Shown here: piece by piece, positions 26,132-34,987 of the stretch
Layout of the letters: every line of letters begins with the position of its first letter
Position numbering within the stretch: position 1 is the stretch's first letter
Assembly: GCA_030345135.1 (NCBI GenBank)
Contig: CP128386.1
Coordinates: 2,505,677-2,569,676 of the forward strand
Origin: Chitinophagaceae bacterium DXS
GTDB lineage: Bacteria > Bacteroidota > Bacteroidia > Chitinophagales > Chitinophagaceae
Direction: 5' to 3'
Length of the DNA stretch: 64,000 nt
The notes under the pieces: model-generated
Database searches by the model: none
Told to the model about the DNA's origin: nothing
The model's input: only the letters and a program-made list of their open reading frames with translations
Program-made: the position numbers and the translations under genes

Positions 26132-27193
26132 CTACCAGATTTTTCCTTCTTTTAAATAGTTGCGAACATAATCATCCACGCCTTCTTCCAGTGAATAGAA
26201 AGGTTCTGTATATCCGGCGCTGATCAGCTTCTGCATATTTGCTTCTGTGTAATATTGATATTTGTCGCGGATATCTTCAGGCATATCGATGTACTCGATC
26301 TTTGGTTGCAGATCAAGTCCCTTAAATGTTGATTTTACAAGATCATTAAAACTTCTTGCCTTTCCTGCACCCAGGTTATACATGCCGCTTTTCAGGCTGT
26401 TTGTATAAGAAGTAAATACACCTGCTGCTGTGCTGTGTTGTTTCTCCGTTTCTTTCTGGCTTTGCTGCATCATCCAGTACATAACTTTTACGACATCTTT
26501 CACGTAAACAAAATCACGTAGTTGCTCACCATCACGGAATTCTTTTTTGTGGCTGCGGAACAACTTCACATACCCTTCTTTATTGATCTGGTTTACCGAA
26601 TGAAATATTACACTGGCCATTCTGCCTTTGTGATATTCATTAGGACCATATACATTAAAGAATTTCAATCCAGCCCAGAACGGAGGTGTATGTATCTGAA
26701 GGATCGCAAGCTTATCAAATTCGTTTTTGCTAACACCATAAGGATTCAATGGATGCAACTTATCTATAATACTGTGCTCATCATCATAACCCAGTTCACC
26801 TGCACCATAAGTTGCAGCAGAAGAAGCATACACTAACGGAACCTGTTTTGCTGCGCAATATTTCCAAATGCTTTTGCTATAATCGACATTCAGTTCCTGG
26901 TGAATGGCATAATTAAATTCAGTAGTATCTGTACGCGCACCTAAGTGAAAAACATAATCAATTTGCGGATCGTTTTGCTCAATCCAGTCAAAAAAGCTTT
27001 GGCGCTCGATAATATGGCTATATATTTTTGATTCCCAGTTTACCCGCTTTGCTTCTACTCCAAAATCATCAACAAGAATAAGATTCTCATAACCTTGCTC
27101 ATTCAGGTATTGCACCATGCAACTACCAATAAATCCCGCGGCTCCCGTAACTACAATGGAACTTTGCTTAGACAACTCATTTTGCTGCGACAT
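26132..27193 (-). CDS. hldD: ADP-L-glycero-D-manno-heptose 6-epimerase
   Basis: Converts ADP-D-glycero- to ADP-L-glycero-manno-heptose for the LPS inner core. Extended SDR, 353 aa. NAD(P) motif TGAAGFIGSC at about residue 17, then LVDDFG, FHLGARTDTTE (the conserved GA-T-T signature of HldD), SSAATYGAGELGYDD with the catalytic Ser, and NPYGVSKNEFD with Tyr and Lys. RMASVIFHSVNQI and FVYVKDVVKVMYWM are also typical. Length is slightly above the usual about 320 because of an insert near residue 260 (QSQKETEKQHSTAAGVF). Supports an LPS-bearing outer membrane. Confidence 0.93.
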   Translation of the reverse strand: MSQQNELSKQSSIVVTGAAGFIGSCMVQYLNEQGYENLILVDDFGVEAKRVNWESKIYSHIIERQSFFDWIEQNDPQIDYVFHLGARTDTTEFNYAIHQELNVDYSKSIWKYCAAKQVPLVYASSAATYGAGELGYDDEHSIIDKLHPLNPYGVSKNEFDKLAILQIHTPPFWAGLKFFNVYGPNEYHKGRMASVIFHSVNQINKEGYVKLFRSHKKEFRDGEQLRDFVYVKDVVKVMYWMMQQSQKETEKQHSTAAGVFTSYTNSLKSGMYNLGAGKARSFNDLVKSTFKGLDLQPKIEYIDMPEDIRDKYQYYTEANMQKLISAGYTEPFYSLEEGVDDYVRNYLKEGKIW

Positions 27194-27216
27194 GCGTTTT
27201 TCGATTTTAATGGCAA

Positions 27217-27224
27217 CAAATGTA
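27217..27224 (-). promoter_or_regulatory. Candidate -7 box of hldD
   Basis: TACATTTG on the minus strand, 23 bases before the hldD ATG. Exact TAnnTTTG, but no TTG at the -33 position. Confidence 0.35.
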
Positions 27225-27323
27225 ACAAAAAGCTGGCGCTTTTTTAGCTATCAGCTGTCAGCTATGAGCTATCAGCAGCTGTTCAGTTTTGATTTTGCAA
27301 ATTCATTTCAGGTACGCACAAAA

Positions 27324-27354
27324 AAAAGATCGCCGGCTTCGCCGGCGATCTTTT
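27324..27354 (-). terminator. Terminator of purL (symmetrical hairpin)
   Basis: A 14-bp perfect stem AAAAGATCGCCGGC (27324-27337) / GCCGGCGATCTTTT (27341-27354) with a TTC loop, flanked by A and T runs. It could work in both directions. Lies 100 bases beyond the purL stop. Confidence 0.85.
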
Positions 27355-27454
27355 ATCTATAAATCTTCTAATATAATTATCATCTACATAAGAGACGAGG
27401 CATCATAAAAACCTGGCACCTGAAACCTGATACCTGATACCTCACTCCTCACGC

Positions 27455-29662
27455 CTATGCATTAATGATCTTCTCAATAGCTGTATCATATTTCTCTTTC
27501 CAGTCAACCAAAGAACCCCAGCTTTCGCCGTTCACTTTAATTTCTCCGGAAGTTACAGTACCTAACACAGTTACAGGAATATTAGCCGCGGCAGCCTTGT
27601 GTTTCAAATCTTCAGCCTGTTGTTTGCTGCAGGTTACTACCGCACGGCTTTGCGCTTCGCCAAACCAGAATGCGTCTTTACGCAAATCTGTGTCAGCAGT
27701 TACATCAAAACCAAGATCACGGTTAAATCCTTTTTCTATCAATGTAACGATCAAGCCACCTTCGCTCAGGTCATGCGCACTTTTGACCTGTTTTTCTTTG
27801 ACAACTGAAGCAATGAATTTCTGAATAGCAAATTCTTCATCAAGATCAAACGCTGGGGCCGGAGAAAATTCGACACCCTTTAATTTATGCAAGTACTCAC
27901 TTGATGCAATATCATTCTTTTGTTCACCAATCAGCACAATCACATCACCTGCTTCTTTGTAGTCAAGCGTCATGCGATTGCCAAAATCATCGATAATACC
28001 CACCATACCGATTGTCGGGGTTGGATATACCGGACCTTCGGGATTCTGATTGTAGAAGCTTACGTTACCACCGGTTACAGGCGTATTGAATTTTCTACAA
28101 GCATCACCCATGCCGGTCACGGCTTTTACAAACTGATAGTAAACTTCAGGATCGTAAGGATTACCAAAGTTCAGACAGTTGGTAACACCTAAAGGCTCAC
28201 CACCGCTGCAAACAATGTTTCTTGCAGCTTCAGCAACTGCAATCATTCCCCCAACATATGGATCGGCAAAAACATACTTACTGTTACAGTCAACAGTTAC
28301 AGTCAGTGCCTTACCTGTTCCTTTAGCAAGGATTACAGCAGCATCACTTGGAGCGTTGGTACTTGCATTTGCTGTACCCACCATGCTGTCGTACTGCACG
28401 TACACCCAACGTTTGCTGGCAATATTTGGTATCTGAATCAATGCTTCCGCCTGTTTTTTCAGATCAGTAACATCTTCAACACTATCAATTGAGAAAGCTT
28501 TTACCTTTTCCAGGTAAGCAGGCTCTTTATATTCACGTGTATACTGAGGTGCGCCGCCGCCAAGTACCAGCTCATGAGCCGGTAGTTCAGCTTCAAGCTC
28601 ACCATGCATATAAAACTTCAATAATCCGTCGTCCGTTACTTCACCGATATGGCTGCAGGAAAGGTCCCATTTTTCGAACACTTTCAACACAGCTTCTTCT
28701 TTGCCTTTTTCTACCACGATCAACATACGCTCCTGGCTTTCGCTCAGCAACAGTTCCCACGCTTTCATGTTCTGCTGGCGTGTTGGAACTTTGTCCAGAT
28801 CAATGCGCATACCTACACCACCTTTTGCACTCATTTCTGCAGTTGAACAGATGATCCCGGCGGCACCCATGTCCTGCATACCAACAACAGCACCTGTATC
28901 AATCACTTCAAGACAAGCTTCCAGTAGTTTCTTTTCCTGGAAAGGGTCACCTACCTGAACAGCAGGCAGCTCCTCTGTACTTTCCTCCGTAATGTTGGCG
29001 CTCGCAAAGCTTGCACCACCAATACCATCTTTACCAGTAGCACTTCCTACAAAGAAAACCGGGTTGCCCAGTCCTTCTGCAGTTGCACTGATCGTTTTAC
29101 CAACTTTCACAATACCAACGCTCATAGCGTTAACCAGTGGATTGGTATGATAGCAATCTTCAAAATATACTTCACCGCCAACGGTTGGAACGCCGAAGCA
29201 GTTACCATAATGACCAATACCATGTACAACACCTGCTAATAAACGCTGTGTCTTCTTATCTTTTAAATTACCGAAACGAAGGCTGTTTAAAGAGGCAATA
29301 GGTCTTGCACCCATTGTGAAAATATCACGCTGAATGCCACCCACACCGGTAGCAGCACCCTGGAAGGGCTCAATAGCACTGGGGTGATTGTGACTTTCAA
29401 TTTTAAACACCACACCAAAACCGTTACCCATATCCATCAAACCTGCATTTTCTTCACCTGCAGCCACCAACATGCGACCGCCTTCACGAGGAAGTGTTTT
29501 CAGCCACTTGATTGAGTTTTTATAGCTACAGTGCTCGCTCCACATGCCACTAAATGCGCACAATTCGGTAAAATTGGGCGCGCGGCCAAGTTTTTGTTTT
29601 ATGAGCTCAAATTCTTCTGCGGTGAGGCGTAATTCTTCTGCGGTTTTAACGGTAACTTCCAT
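27455..29662 (-). CDS. purL: Phosphoribosylformylglycinamidine synthase subunit PurL
   Basis: ATP-dependent synthase subunit for step four of purine synthesis; ammonia comes from separate PurQ with PurS. 735 aa, the small (Bacillus-type) PurL length. Conserved: LGRAPNFTELCAFSGMWSEH (N-terminus with the catalytic-region His), VFKIESHNHPSAIEPFQGAA, GVGGIQRDIFTMGARPIA, QDMGAAGIICSTAEM, CLNFGNPYDPEVYYQF and AHDLSEGGLIVTLIE. Start set at 29660-29662; the upstream 45 open codons are promoter and repeat DNA. purQ and purS are not in the window. Confidence 0.97.
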   Translation of the reverse strand: MEVTVKTAEELRLTAEEFELIKQKLGRAPNFTELCAFSGMWSEHCSYKNSIKWLKTLPREGGRMLVAAGEENAGLMDMGNGFGVVFKIESHNHPSAIEPFQGAATGVGGIQRDIFTMGARPIASLNSLRFGNLKDKKTQRLLAGVVHGIGHYGNCFGVPTVGGEVYFEDCYHTNPLVNAMSVGIVKVGKTISATAEGLGNPVFFVGSATGKDGIGGASFASANITEESTEELPAVQVGDPFQEKKLLEACLEVIDTGAVVGMQDMGAAGIICSTAEMSAKGGVGMRIDLDKVPTRQQNMKAWELLLSESQERMLIVVEKGKEEAVLKVFEKWDLSCSHIGEVTDDGLLKFYMHGELEAELPAHELVLGGGAPQYTREYKEPAYLEKVKAFSIDSVEDVTDLKKQAEALIQIPNIASKRWVYVQYDSMVGTANASTNAPSDAAVILAKGTGKALTVTVDCNSKYVFADPYVGGMIAVAEAARNIVCSGGEPLGVTNCLNFGNPYDPEVYYQFVKAVTGMGDACRKFNTPVTGGNVSFYNQNPEGPVYPTPTIGMVGIIDDFGNRMTLDYKEAGDVIVLIGEQKNDIASSEYLHKLKGVEFSPAPAFDLDEEFAIQKFIASVVKEKQVKSAHDLSEGGLIVTLIEKGFNRDLGFDVTADTDLRKDAFWFGEAQSRAVVTCSKQQAEDLKHKAAAANIPVTVLGTVTSGEIKVNGESWGSLVDWKEKYDTAIEKIINA

Positions 29663-29728
29663 TGAAAGATTGATTGAGTATTTTGGTTCCCACTGGCTTA
29701 GCGCACAGCAAGAATAAATTTTACCGCG

Positions 29729-29758
29729 CAAAGGTAAGGGCTTGGAAGGTAAATACAA
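29729..29758 (-). promoter_or_regulatory. purL promoter
   Basis: Minus strand: TTG (29756-29758), 19 bases, TACCTTTG (29729-29736). Full match to the Bacteroidota consensus. The predicted start of transcription is about 60 bases before the purL ATG. The TTG falls inside an AGCTTGTA/AAGCTGAAAGCC word tract. Confidence 0.65.
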
Positions 29759-29910
29759 GCTGAAAGCCCAAAGCTGAAAGCTTAAAACTGGAGTCACATT
29801 CTCAGGCGCTTCCTAAGTACGAGTTACGAAGTACGAAGTACCTGATTTTGGGCTGGTTCAGTTTTTTGTAAATTCTTTATAACGAAACATTTTAAAACCA
29901 ACCAGGAAAC

Positions 29911-29952
29911 AAAAGAGGCCTTAACTCATCTAACTGAATTAAAGCCTCTTTT
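29911..29952 (-). terminator. Terminator of the GIN-domain gene
   Basis: AAAAGAGGC (29911-29919) pairs with GCCTCTTTT (29944-29952), with TTAA/TTAA continuing the stem past one mismatch. Read leftwards it ends TCTTTTGTTT. The remaining gap holds AGCTGATAGCTGATAGCT words (30018-30050) and TACGAAGTACGAAGTACC (29824-29841). Confidence 0.65.
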
Positions 29953-30053
29953 ACTTATAACCAAACAACAATATATTTAATAGCAGGAGTTTTCTCATCC
30001 GGCAAGGTGATTCAGGCTGAAAGCTAATAGCTGATAGCTGATAGCTAAAAAGC

Positions 30054-30779
30054 TCACAGCTTCTGGATTCTTCCGCTGCCGGCAACCTTCGAATCCACAT
30101 TTTGAGGCGTTCCTTTATAATATATATCGCCGCTGCCGGAAATGCGCGCGTCAATTGATTTGGTAGCGTTCACTTTAGCATTACCACTTCCACTGATCTT
30201 TACAGATACGTTTTCGGCTTCTACATCAGTACAGTTAATGTTGCCGCTGCCGCTTTGAGAAGTACTCAAAGAACCGGTAGGGCTACCTTTTAGCTGAATA
30301 TTGCCGCTGCCGGACATGCTGATGCTTAGATCTTTAAATTTACCGAAAGCCAACTTAATGTTTCCTGAACCTGACATGTTGATTTCAGTCTCTGCATCAT
30401 TTGAGAAATTTCCTTCACCATTTATTTCTCCACTGCCACTCATTGATATTTCGGTCATTTTGGTCATGCTGACCGTTACCCTGATCGGATTCTGCGATTT
30501 GAGTGTAACCCCGTTCTCTGGTCTTATATTCAGCTTATTATCTTTTACATAAGTTTCAAGATGCGGCAGAACGTTTTCGTCGCCCTCTACCTCTATGCTA
30601 TTATTACTTCCATAAAGTATCGTAACATTTACCGGTCCGCCGGAAGCAAGACCATTAAAGTCAGCCATCTGCCTGGTTTCTTTTTTGAGAACACCATTCC
30701 CTTTTATGGTCTTCCAGCCAACAAAACTCAGGGAGGCAAGCACAATTGTTAACAGCAGCAAAGATTTTATTGTACGCAT
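30054..30779 (-). CDS. Exported GIN-domain protein (DUF2807, putative auto-transporter adhesin head)
   Basis: 241 aa. Signal peptide (MRTIKSLLLLTIVLASLSFVGW), then a right-handed beta-helix-like domain. Seven evenly spaced turns each carry a G-S-G core: MSGSGEINGEG, MSGSGNIKLAF, MSGSGNIQLKG, SQSGSGNINCT, ISGSGNAKVNA, ISGSGDIYYKG and VAGSGRIQKL, about 18-24 residues apart. Opening ETRQMADFNGLASGGPVNV is the DUF2807 signature. Probably periplasmic or surface-bound; role unknown. Start at 30777-30779, directly before the signal peptide. Confidence 0.9.
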   Translation of the reverse strand: MRTIKSLLLLTIVLASLSFVGWKTIKGNGVLKKETRQMADFNGLASGGPVNVTILYGSNNSIEVEGDENVLPHLETYVKDNKLNIRPENGVTLKSQNPIRVTVSMTKMTEISMSGSGEINGEGNFSNDAETEINMSGSGNIKLAFGKFKDLSISMSGSGNIQLKGSPTGSLSTSQSGSGNINCTDVEAENVSVKISGSGNAKVNATKSIDARISGSGDIYYKGTPQNVDSKVAGSGRIQKL

Positions 30780-31088
30780 AGTTTTAGGTTTAATTATCGC
30801 ATTGCTTTTATTATGCAAGTTTGCGAATGATATTTTATTTATCATGTAACGATGCTCTGCAAAGCAGGTTACACAACTGCAAAAGTTTTTTGAAACCCCT
30901 TGCTGCAACAGGTTTTAAAATTATTACATATAGCGGCTGTATTTTGCATTATGTTTTTTTATATATTTTTAGCACACTAAATTTTTTCTATAAATTTTCG
31001 TCAAACAACATTATTTTTTTAAATTTTTATTCAATTCCTTCTTATTTTTACCACCTATAACAAGTACCAATAAAAAAACCAACAGTTT
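30780..31088. other. Divergent gap upstream of type III glutamine synthetase
   Basis: 309 bases, very AT-rich towards glnN (long T runs at 31000-31040). None of the word-repeat families is present and no full promoter consensus was found. Control sites for nitrogen regulation may lie here but cannot be recognised. Confidence 0.4.
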
Positions 31089-33278
31089 ATGTCATTACGA
31101 TCAGAGGCATTAAAAAATTTAATCACAGGCACAGAGACCCCTGTGGACAGTTCACCAAAAATCACTGCTATTTTCGGAGAGAATGTTTTTACACTTGCTA
31201 CGGCTCGTAAATTTCTGAGCGATGAAGGTTATAAGAGTCTTCTTGCGAGCATTAAAGGCGGAAAGAAAATTGATCGTGCAGTTGCAAACCAGATCTCTAA
31301 TGGTATTCGTGCATGGGCAGAAAGCAAAGGTGTTACGCACTTTACACACTGGTTCCAACCTTTAACAGGAACTACTGCTGAAAAACATGATTCATTCTTT
31401 ACTTTAAAAGGTGATGGTACACCTATCGAAGAGTTTGACGGCGCTGCTTTGATTCAGCAAGAGCCTGATGCTTCTTCATTCCCAAGCGGTGGTATCCGTG
31501 CAACTTTCGAAGCACGTGGTTATACTGCATGGGATCCTTCTTCTCCTGCATTCATTATTGAAATGAGCAATGGTAAGACTTTATGTATCCCTACCATTTT
31601 CGTTTCTTATACAGGTGAATCTTTAGACTACAAAGCTCCTTTGTTGAAAGCACTGGAAGCATTAAATAAATCAGCTGTTGAAGTTTGTAACTACTTCGAC
31701 AAAAACGTTACTAAAGTAACTGCAACCTTAGGTTGGGAACAGGAATACTTTGTAATTGATGAAGGTTTAGCAAGTGTGCGTCCAGACTTAGTTCAAACTG
31801 GCCGTACAGTATTTGGCGCTGCTCCTGCAAAAGGTCAGCAGTTGGAAGACCACTACTTTGGTTCTATTCCTGAAAGAGTTTACGCTTTCATGCGCGACTT
31901 CGAAGCAGAAAGCTACAGACTGGGTATTCCTTTGCGTACACGTCACAATGAAGTAGCTCCTTCACAGTTTGAAGCTGCTCCTATCTTTGAAGAAGTTAAC
32001 ATTGCTGTTGACCACAACACTTTGTTGATGGACGTTATGACGCGTGTTGCAAAACGTCACAAACTGCACGTATTGCTGCACGAAAAACCATTTGCCGGCA
32101 TCAACGGTAACGGTAAGCACAACAACTGGAGTATGGCAACTGATACCGGTGTTAACCTGTTAGCTCCTGGTAAAACTCCAAAAACAAACCTGATGTTCTT
32201 AACATTCTTTGTTAACACCATCAAGGCTGTTCATGACTATTCTGACGTTCTAAGAGCTGCTATCGCTTCTGCTGCAAACGATCACCGTTTGGGTGCAAAC
32301 GAAGCTCCTCCTGCTATCATCTCTGTATTCGTTGGCCAGTATCTTGCTAAAGTATTGGAAGACATCGAAACAAGAGTTGGTGATAAATTTGACGAACAAG
32401 ATGAAGCTATCCTGAAACTGGATCTTCACAGGAGCATTCCTGAATTACTGTTGGATAACACTGACCGTAACAGAACTTCTCCGTTCGCTTTCACTGGTAA
32501 CAAATTCGAGTTCCGTGCAGTAGGTTCTTCTGCAAACTGCGCTAACTCTATGATCGCATTGAATGCTATTATGGCTGAAACATTAAAGAACTTCAAAAAA
32601 GAAGTAGATTCTTTAATTGAAAAAGGCGATAAGAAAGAAATTGCTATCATGCATGTAATTCAGAAATACATTGTTGAAAGCAAAAAAGTATTGTTTGAAG
32701 GCGATGGCTACAGCCAGGAATGGCACCACGAAGCTGAGCGCAGAGGTTTGCCAAACATCCCTACAACTCCGCTTGCACTGGATGCAATGGTTACTGAAAA
32801 AGCCAAGCACCTGTTTGAATCAAACAATATCTACAACCATGTTGAGTTAGAAGCTCGTCATGAAATTGAACTGGAAAAATACATTAAGAAAGTACAGATT
32901 GAAGCCCGCGTAATGGGTGATCTGGCTCTTAATCATATTATTCCTTCTGCTGTTAACTATCAGAACAAACTTTCTGCAAACATTGCTGCATTAAAAGCTG
33001 CAGGTTTACCAGAAAGCCATTTCAAGGCACAGCTTGATATCCTGACTCAGATCTCTGAGCACTTACAGATCGTTTATACTCGCGTAGACGCGATGGTTGA
33101 AGCAAGAAAAATTGCTAACAACATCAGCGATATCCGCACTAAAGCAATCGCTTACGAAAGCCAGGTTAAAGCAACCTTCTTCGACGAGATCCGTTACCAT
33201 GTTGACAAACTGGAACACCTTGTTGATGATGCTGAGTGGACTTTACCTAAATACCGCGAAATGTTGTTCTTAAGATAA
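31089..33278 (+). CDS. glnN: Glutamine synthetase, type III
   Basis: Ammonia assimilation: glutamate, ammonia and ATP to glutamine (cytoplasm). 729 aa, the GSIII size, roughly 1.5 times that of GSI. Features: RAWAESKGVTHFTHWFQPLT near 75-95, DGTPIEEFDG, GWEQEYFVIDEGL (metal-binding Glu), RHNEVAPSQFEAAPIFEEVN, KPFAGINGNGKHNNWSM, and NRTSPFAFTGNKFEFRAVGS for nucleotide and glutamate. Codon choice looks more biased than neighbours (many GCT, GTT, CGT), consistent with high expression. Typical of Bacteroidota. Confidence 0.97.
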   Translation: MSLRSEALKNLITGTETPVDSSPKITAIFGENVFTLATARKFLSDEGYKSLLASIKGGKKIDRAVANQISNGIRAWAESKGVTHFTHWFQPLTGTTAEKHDSFFTLKGDGTPIEEFDGAALIQQEPDASSFPSGGIRATFEARGYTAWDPSSPAFIIEMSNGKTLCIPTIFVSYTGESLDYKAPLLKALEALNKSAVEVCNYFDKNVTKVTATLGWEQEYFVIDEGLASVRPDLVQTGRTVFGAAPAKGQQLEDHYFGSIPERVYAFMRDFEAESYRLGIPLRTRHNEVAPSQFEAAPIFEEVNIAVDHNTLLMDVMTRVAKRHKLHVLLHEKPFAGINGNGKHNNWSMATDTGVNLLAPGKTPKTNLMFLTFFVNTIKAVHDYSDVLRAAIASAANDHRLGANEAPPAIISVFVGQYLAKVLEDIETRVGDKFDEQDEAILKLDLHRSIPELLLDNTDRNRTSPFAFTGNKFEFRAVGSSANCANSMIALNAIMAETLKNFKKEVDSLIEKGDKKEIAIMHVIQKYIVESKKVLFEGDGYSQEWHHEAERRGLPNIPTTPLALDAMVTEKAKHLFESNNIYNHVELEARHEIELEKYIKKVQIEARVMGDLALNHIIPSAVNYQNKLSANIAALKAAGLPESHFKAQLDILTQISEHLQIVYTRVDAMVEARKIANNISDIRTKAIAYESQVKATFFDEIRYHVDKLEHLVDDAEWTLPKYREMLFLR

Positions 33279-33296
33279 TAACTGGTATTAATGACA

Positions 33297-33328
33297 TAAA
33301 AAGGCTCCGTCTTCTGGCGGGGCTTTTT
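33297..33328 (+). terminator. Rho-independent terminator of glnN
   Basis: GCTCCGTC, TTCT loop, GGCGGGGC pair throughout when G-U pairs are allowed, flanked by A5 and T7. About 20 bases after the stop. Confidence 0.85.
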
Positions 33329-33329
33329 T

Positions 33330-33600
33330 TATTAAGACCGTAAGACATGTAAGATCGTAAGACATGTAAAACCGCGAGACATGTAAGATGTCGCAATTTA
33401 ATTAAGCCCGACGCACCTTTCGCTTAAATACAAATTGCATCCTGGCCACCTTCTGAATTTTTACTTTTTAATTTTGACTTCATCCCTAATGCCTTACACC
33501 CTACCCCTGATACCTGATACCTGACACCTGATACCTTACTCCAAGCTCATAGCTGACAGCTGATAGCTCAAAGCTGATTCGCCGATACACCGAGGCTTAT
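33330..33600. repeat. Word-repeat tract between glnN and the Spy-like genes
   Basis: GACCGTAAGACATGTAAGAT words (33336-33390), GAATTTTTACTTTTTAATTT (33454-33476), CACCTGATACCTGACACC words (33497-33536), AGCTCATAGCTGACAGCT words (33543-33572). No gene supported. Confidence 0.75.
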
Positions 33601-33684
33601 CACCGACACATAAGCCCTTTTAACAAGATCGATTTAAACTTCATTAATAAGCCTGCATCTATCCTTCAACTAAAAGATAAAAAC

Positions 33685-34083
33685 ATGAAAAGACTATTGA
33701 TCGTATGTGCAGCATTGGTGTTGGGAGTGAGTGCGTCTTTTGCTCAAACACCCGATTCTACAACGCACAAATACCACAAGGGCAAACATCAGCATGAGAT
33801 GTATAAACAACTCAATCTCACAGCTGATCAAAAAAGTAAGTTAAAAGAGTATGGAAAAAGCGCGAAGGAACAGCATGATAAAATTGTAAACGACCAGTCG
33901 CTTACACAGGAACAAAAATCTGCTCAATTAAAACAATTAAGGGAAGACAGGAAAAAACAAATGGCTTCAGTATTGACAGACGAGCAAAAACAAAAAATGA
34001 AGAGCCTGAGATCTCAAAACAGGAGGAATTCGCCGCATAAATCAACAGATCTGCCGAATACGAACAAGCCTTCAGATAGTTAG
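33685..34083 (+). CDS. Small exported Spy/CpxP-like helical protein 1
   Basis: 132 aa. Signal peptide KRLLIVCAALVLGVSASFAQ, then a mostly helical, highly charged protein with the LTxxQ pattern of Spy/CpxP-type periplasmic proteins: LNLTADQKSKLKEYGKSAKE and SVLTDEQKQKMKSLRSQNRR. Rich in Lys, Gln and His (a KYHKGKHQHEMYK stretch that could bind metal). E. coli relatives are chaperones or stress regulators; that role is only inferred here. Paralogous to the next gene, 48 bases downstream, and probably co-transcribed. Confidence 0.8.
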   Translation: MKRLLIVCAALVLGVSASFAQTPDSTTHKYHKGKHQHEMYKQLNLTADQKSKLKEYGKSAKEQHDKIVNDQSLTQEQKSAQLKQLREDRKKQMASVLTDEQKQKMKSLRSQNRRNSPHKSTDLPNTNKPSDS

Positions 34084-34131
34084 TTTAAACATTGCATTCA
34101 CTTTGCAGTCATTAACTCTAAATATTTAGTT

Positions 34132-34500
34132 ATGAAAAAGATCCTCGCTTTAGTAACCATAGTGCTTTCCGTTTGCACTTTAGCAAATGCACAAAACGGG
34201 CAGAGAGGTGAGCAATACATGCAGATGTATAAGCAACGTCTGAAAGATTCATTACAATTTTCTGATGCAAAGGCTGACTCAGTAGCTGCAATCGTGCAAT
34301 CCTACCAGCCAAAGCAACGTGAGATCTTCATGGATCAGAGCATGAGCCGTGAAGATAAAATGGCCAGGATGAAAACGTTGCAGGACGAAAGAAATCAAAA
34401 GCTGAAAGGAATTTTAACTGATGATGAATTACAGAAACTTACAGCAATGGAAGAGAGAGCACGTCAAAGAAGAATGCAACAAGGCGGGGGAAGACAGTAG
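34132..34500 (+). CDS. Small exported Spy/CpxP-like helical protein 2
   Basis: 122 aa. Signal peptide KKILALVTIVLSVCTLANAQ, then charged helices with YKQRLKDSLQFSDAKADSVA, MSREDKMARMKTLQDERNQK and GILTDDELQKLTAMEERARQ. Same layout as the preceding gene (QSxxxEDKxAxxKxLxxxRxxxLxxxLTDxExxK), so the two are diverged tandem paralogues. The C-terminus is a Gln/Gly/Arg tail. Followed by a strong terminator. Confidence 0.8.
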   Translation: MKKILALVTIVLSVCTLANAQNGQRGEQYMQMYKQRLKDSLQFSDAKADSVAAIVQSYQPKQREIFMDQSMSREDKMARMKTLQDERNQKLKGILTDDELQKLTAMEERARQRRMQQGGGRQ

Positions 34501-34576
34501 AGCTGTCAGCTATTAGCTATCAGCTATCAGCAGTTGCTCAGGTTTGATCTTACAATACTTCGTTTATCATCAACAC

Positions 34577-34612
34577 GGCCGTCGGAGTAGTACTCACGAC
34601 GGCCTTCTTTTT
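34577..34612 (+). terminator. Terminator of the Spy-like pair
   Basis: GGCCGTCG (34577-34584) / CGACGGCC (34597-34604) with an inner GAGTA-G-TACTC stem, then TTCTTTTTT. Strong hairpin 77 bases after the second gene. Confidence 0.85.
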
Positions 34613-34987
34613 TAGCTGGGGTGCAGGTGTCAGGTTTCAGGTTTCAGGTATCAGGAATGTGTATCAAAATTCAAAAGTAAAAATTCAAAAAGGTGGCGAG
34701 GATGATTTGCATTTTTAAGAGTGTGACAGGTTAGATTTAATTAAGCCGCAGCACCTAAACAAATCAGACATCAAAAAATCAGACATATAACGTGCCCTTT
34801 TTCTTGCATCTTACATGTCTCACGGTCTTACATGTCTTACGGTCTTACACGTCTTGCGGTCTTACTGTCTTCATACATCGTACACCATACATCTAACATC
34901 TTACATCCTTTTACTATTACTTAACCAATATTAGCATTCGTGCAAACTTTCAATCATATCATGTAATTTCCCTTAAACTTTCAATGA
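34613..34987. repeat. Word-repeat region before the DPP-IV gene
   Basis: CAGGTGTCAGGTTTCAGG words (34625-34652), AAAATTCAAAAGTAAAAATT (34668-34690), then TGTCTTACGGTCTTACACG words (34797-34865, complement of the GTAAGAC family), and CATCGTACACCATACATC words (34873-34905). A CAGGTTAGATTTAATTAAGC stretch at 34729 resembles one at 33391. AGCTATCAGCT words at 34501-34531 precede the terminator. Confidence 0.75.
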
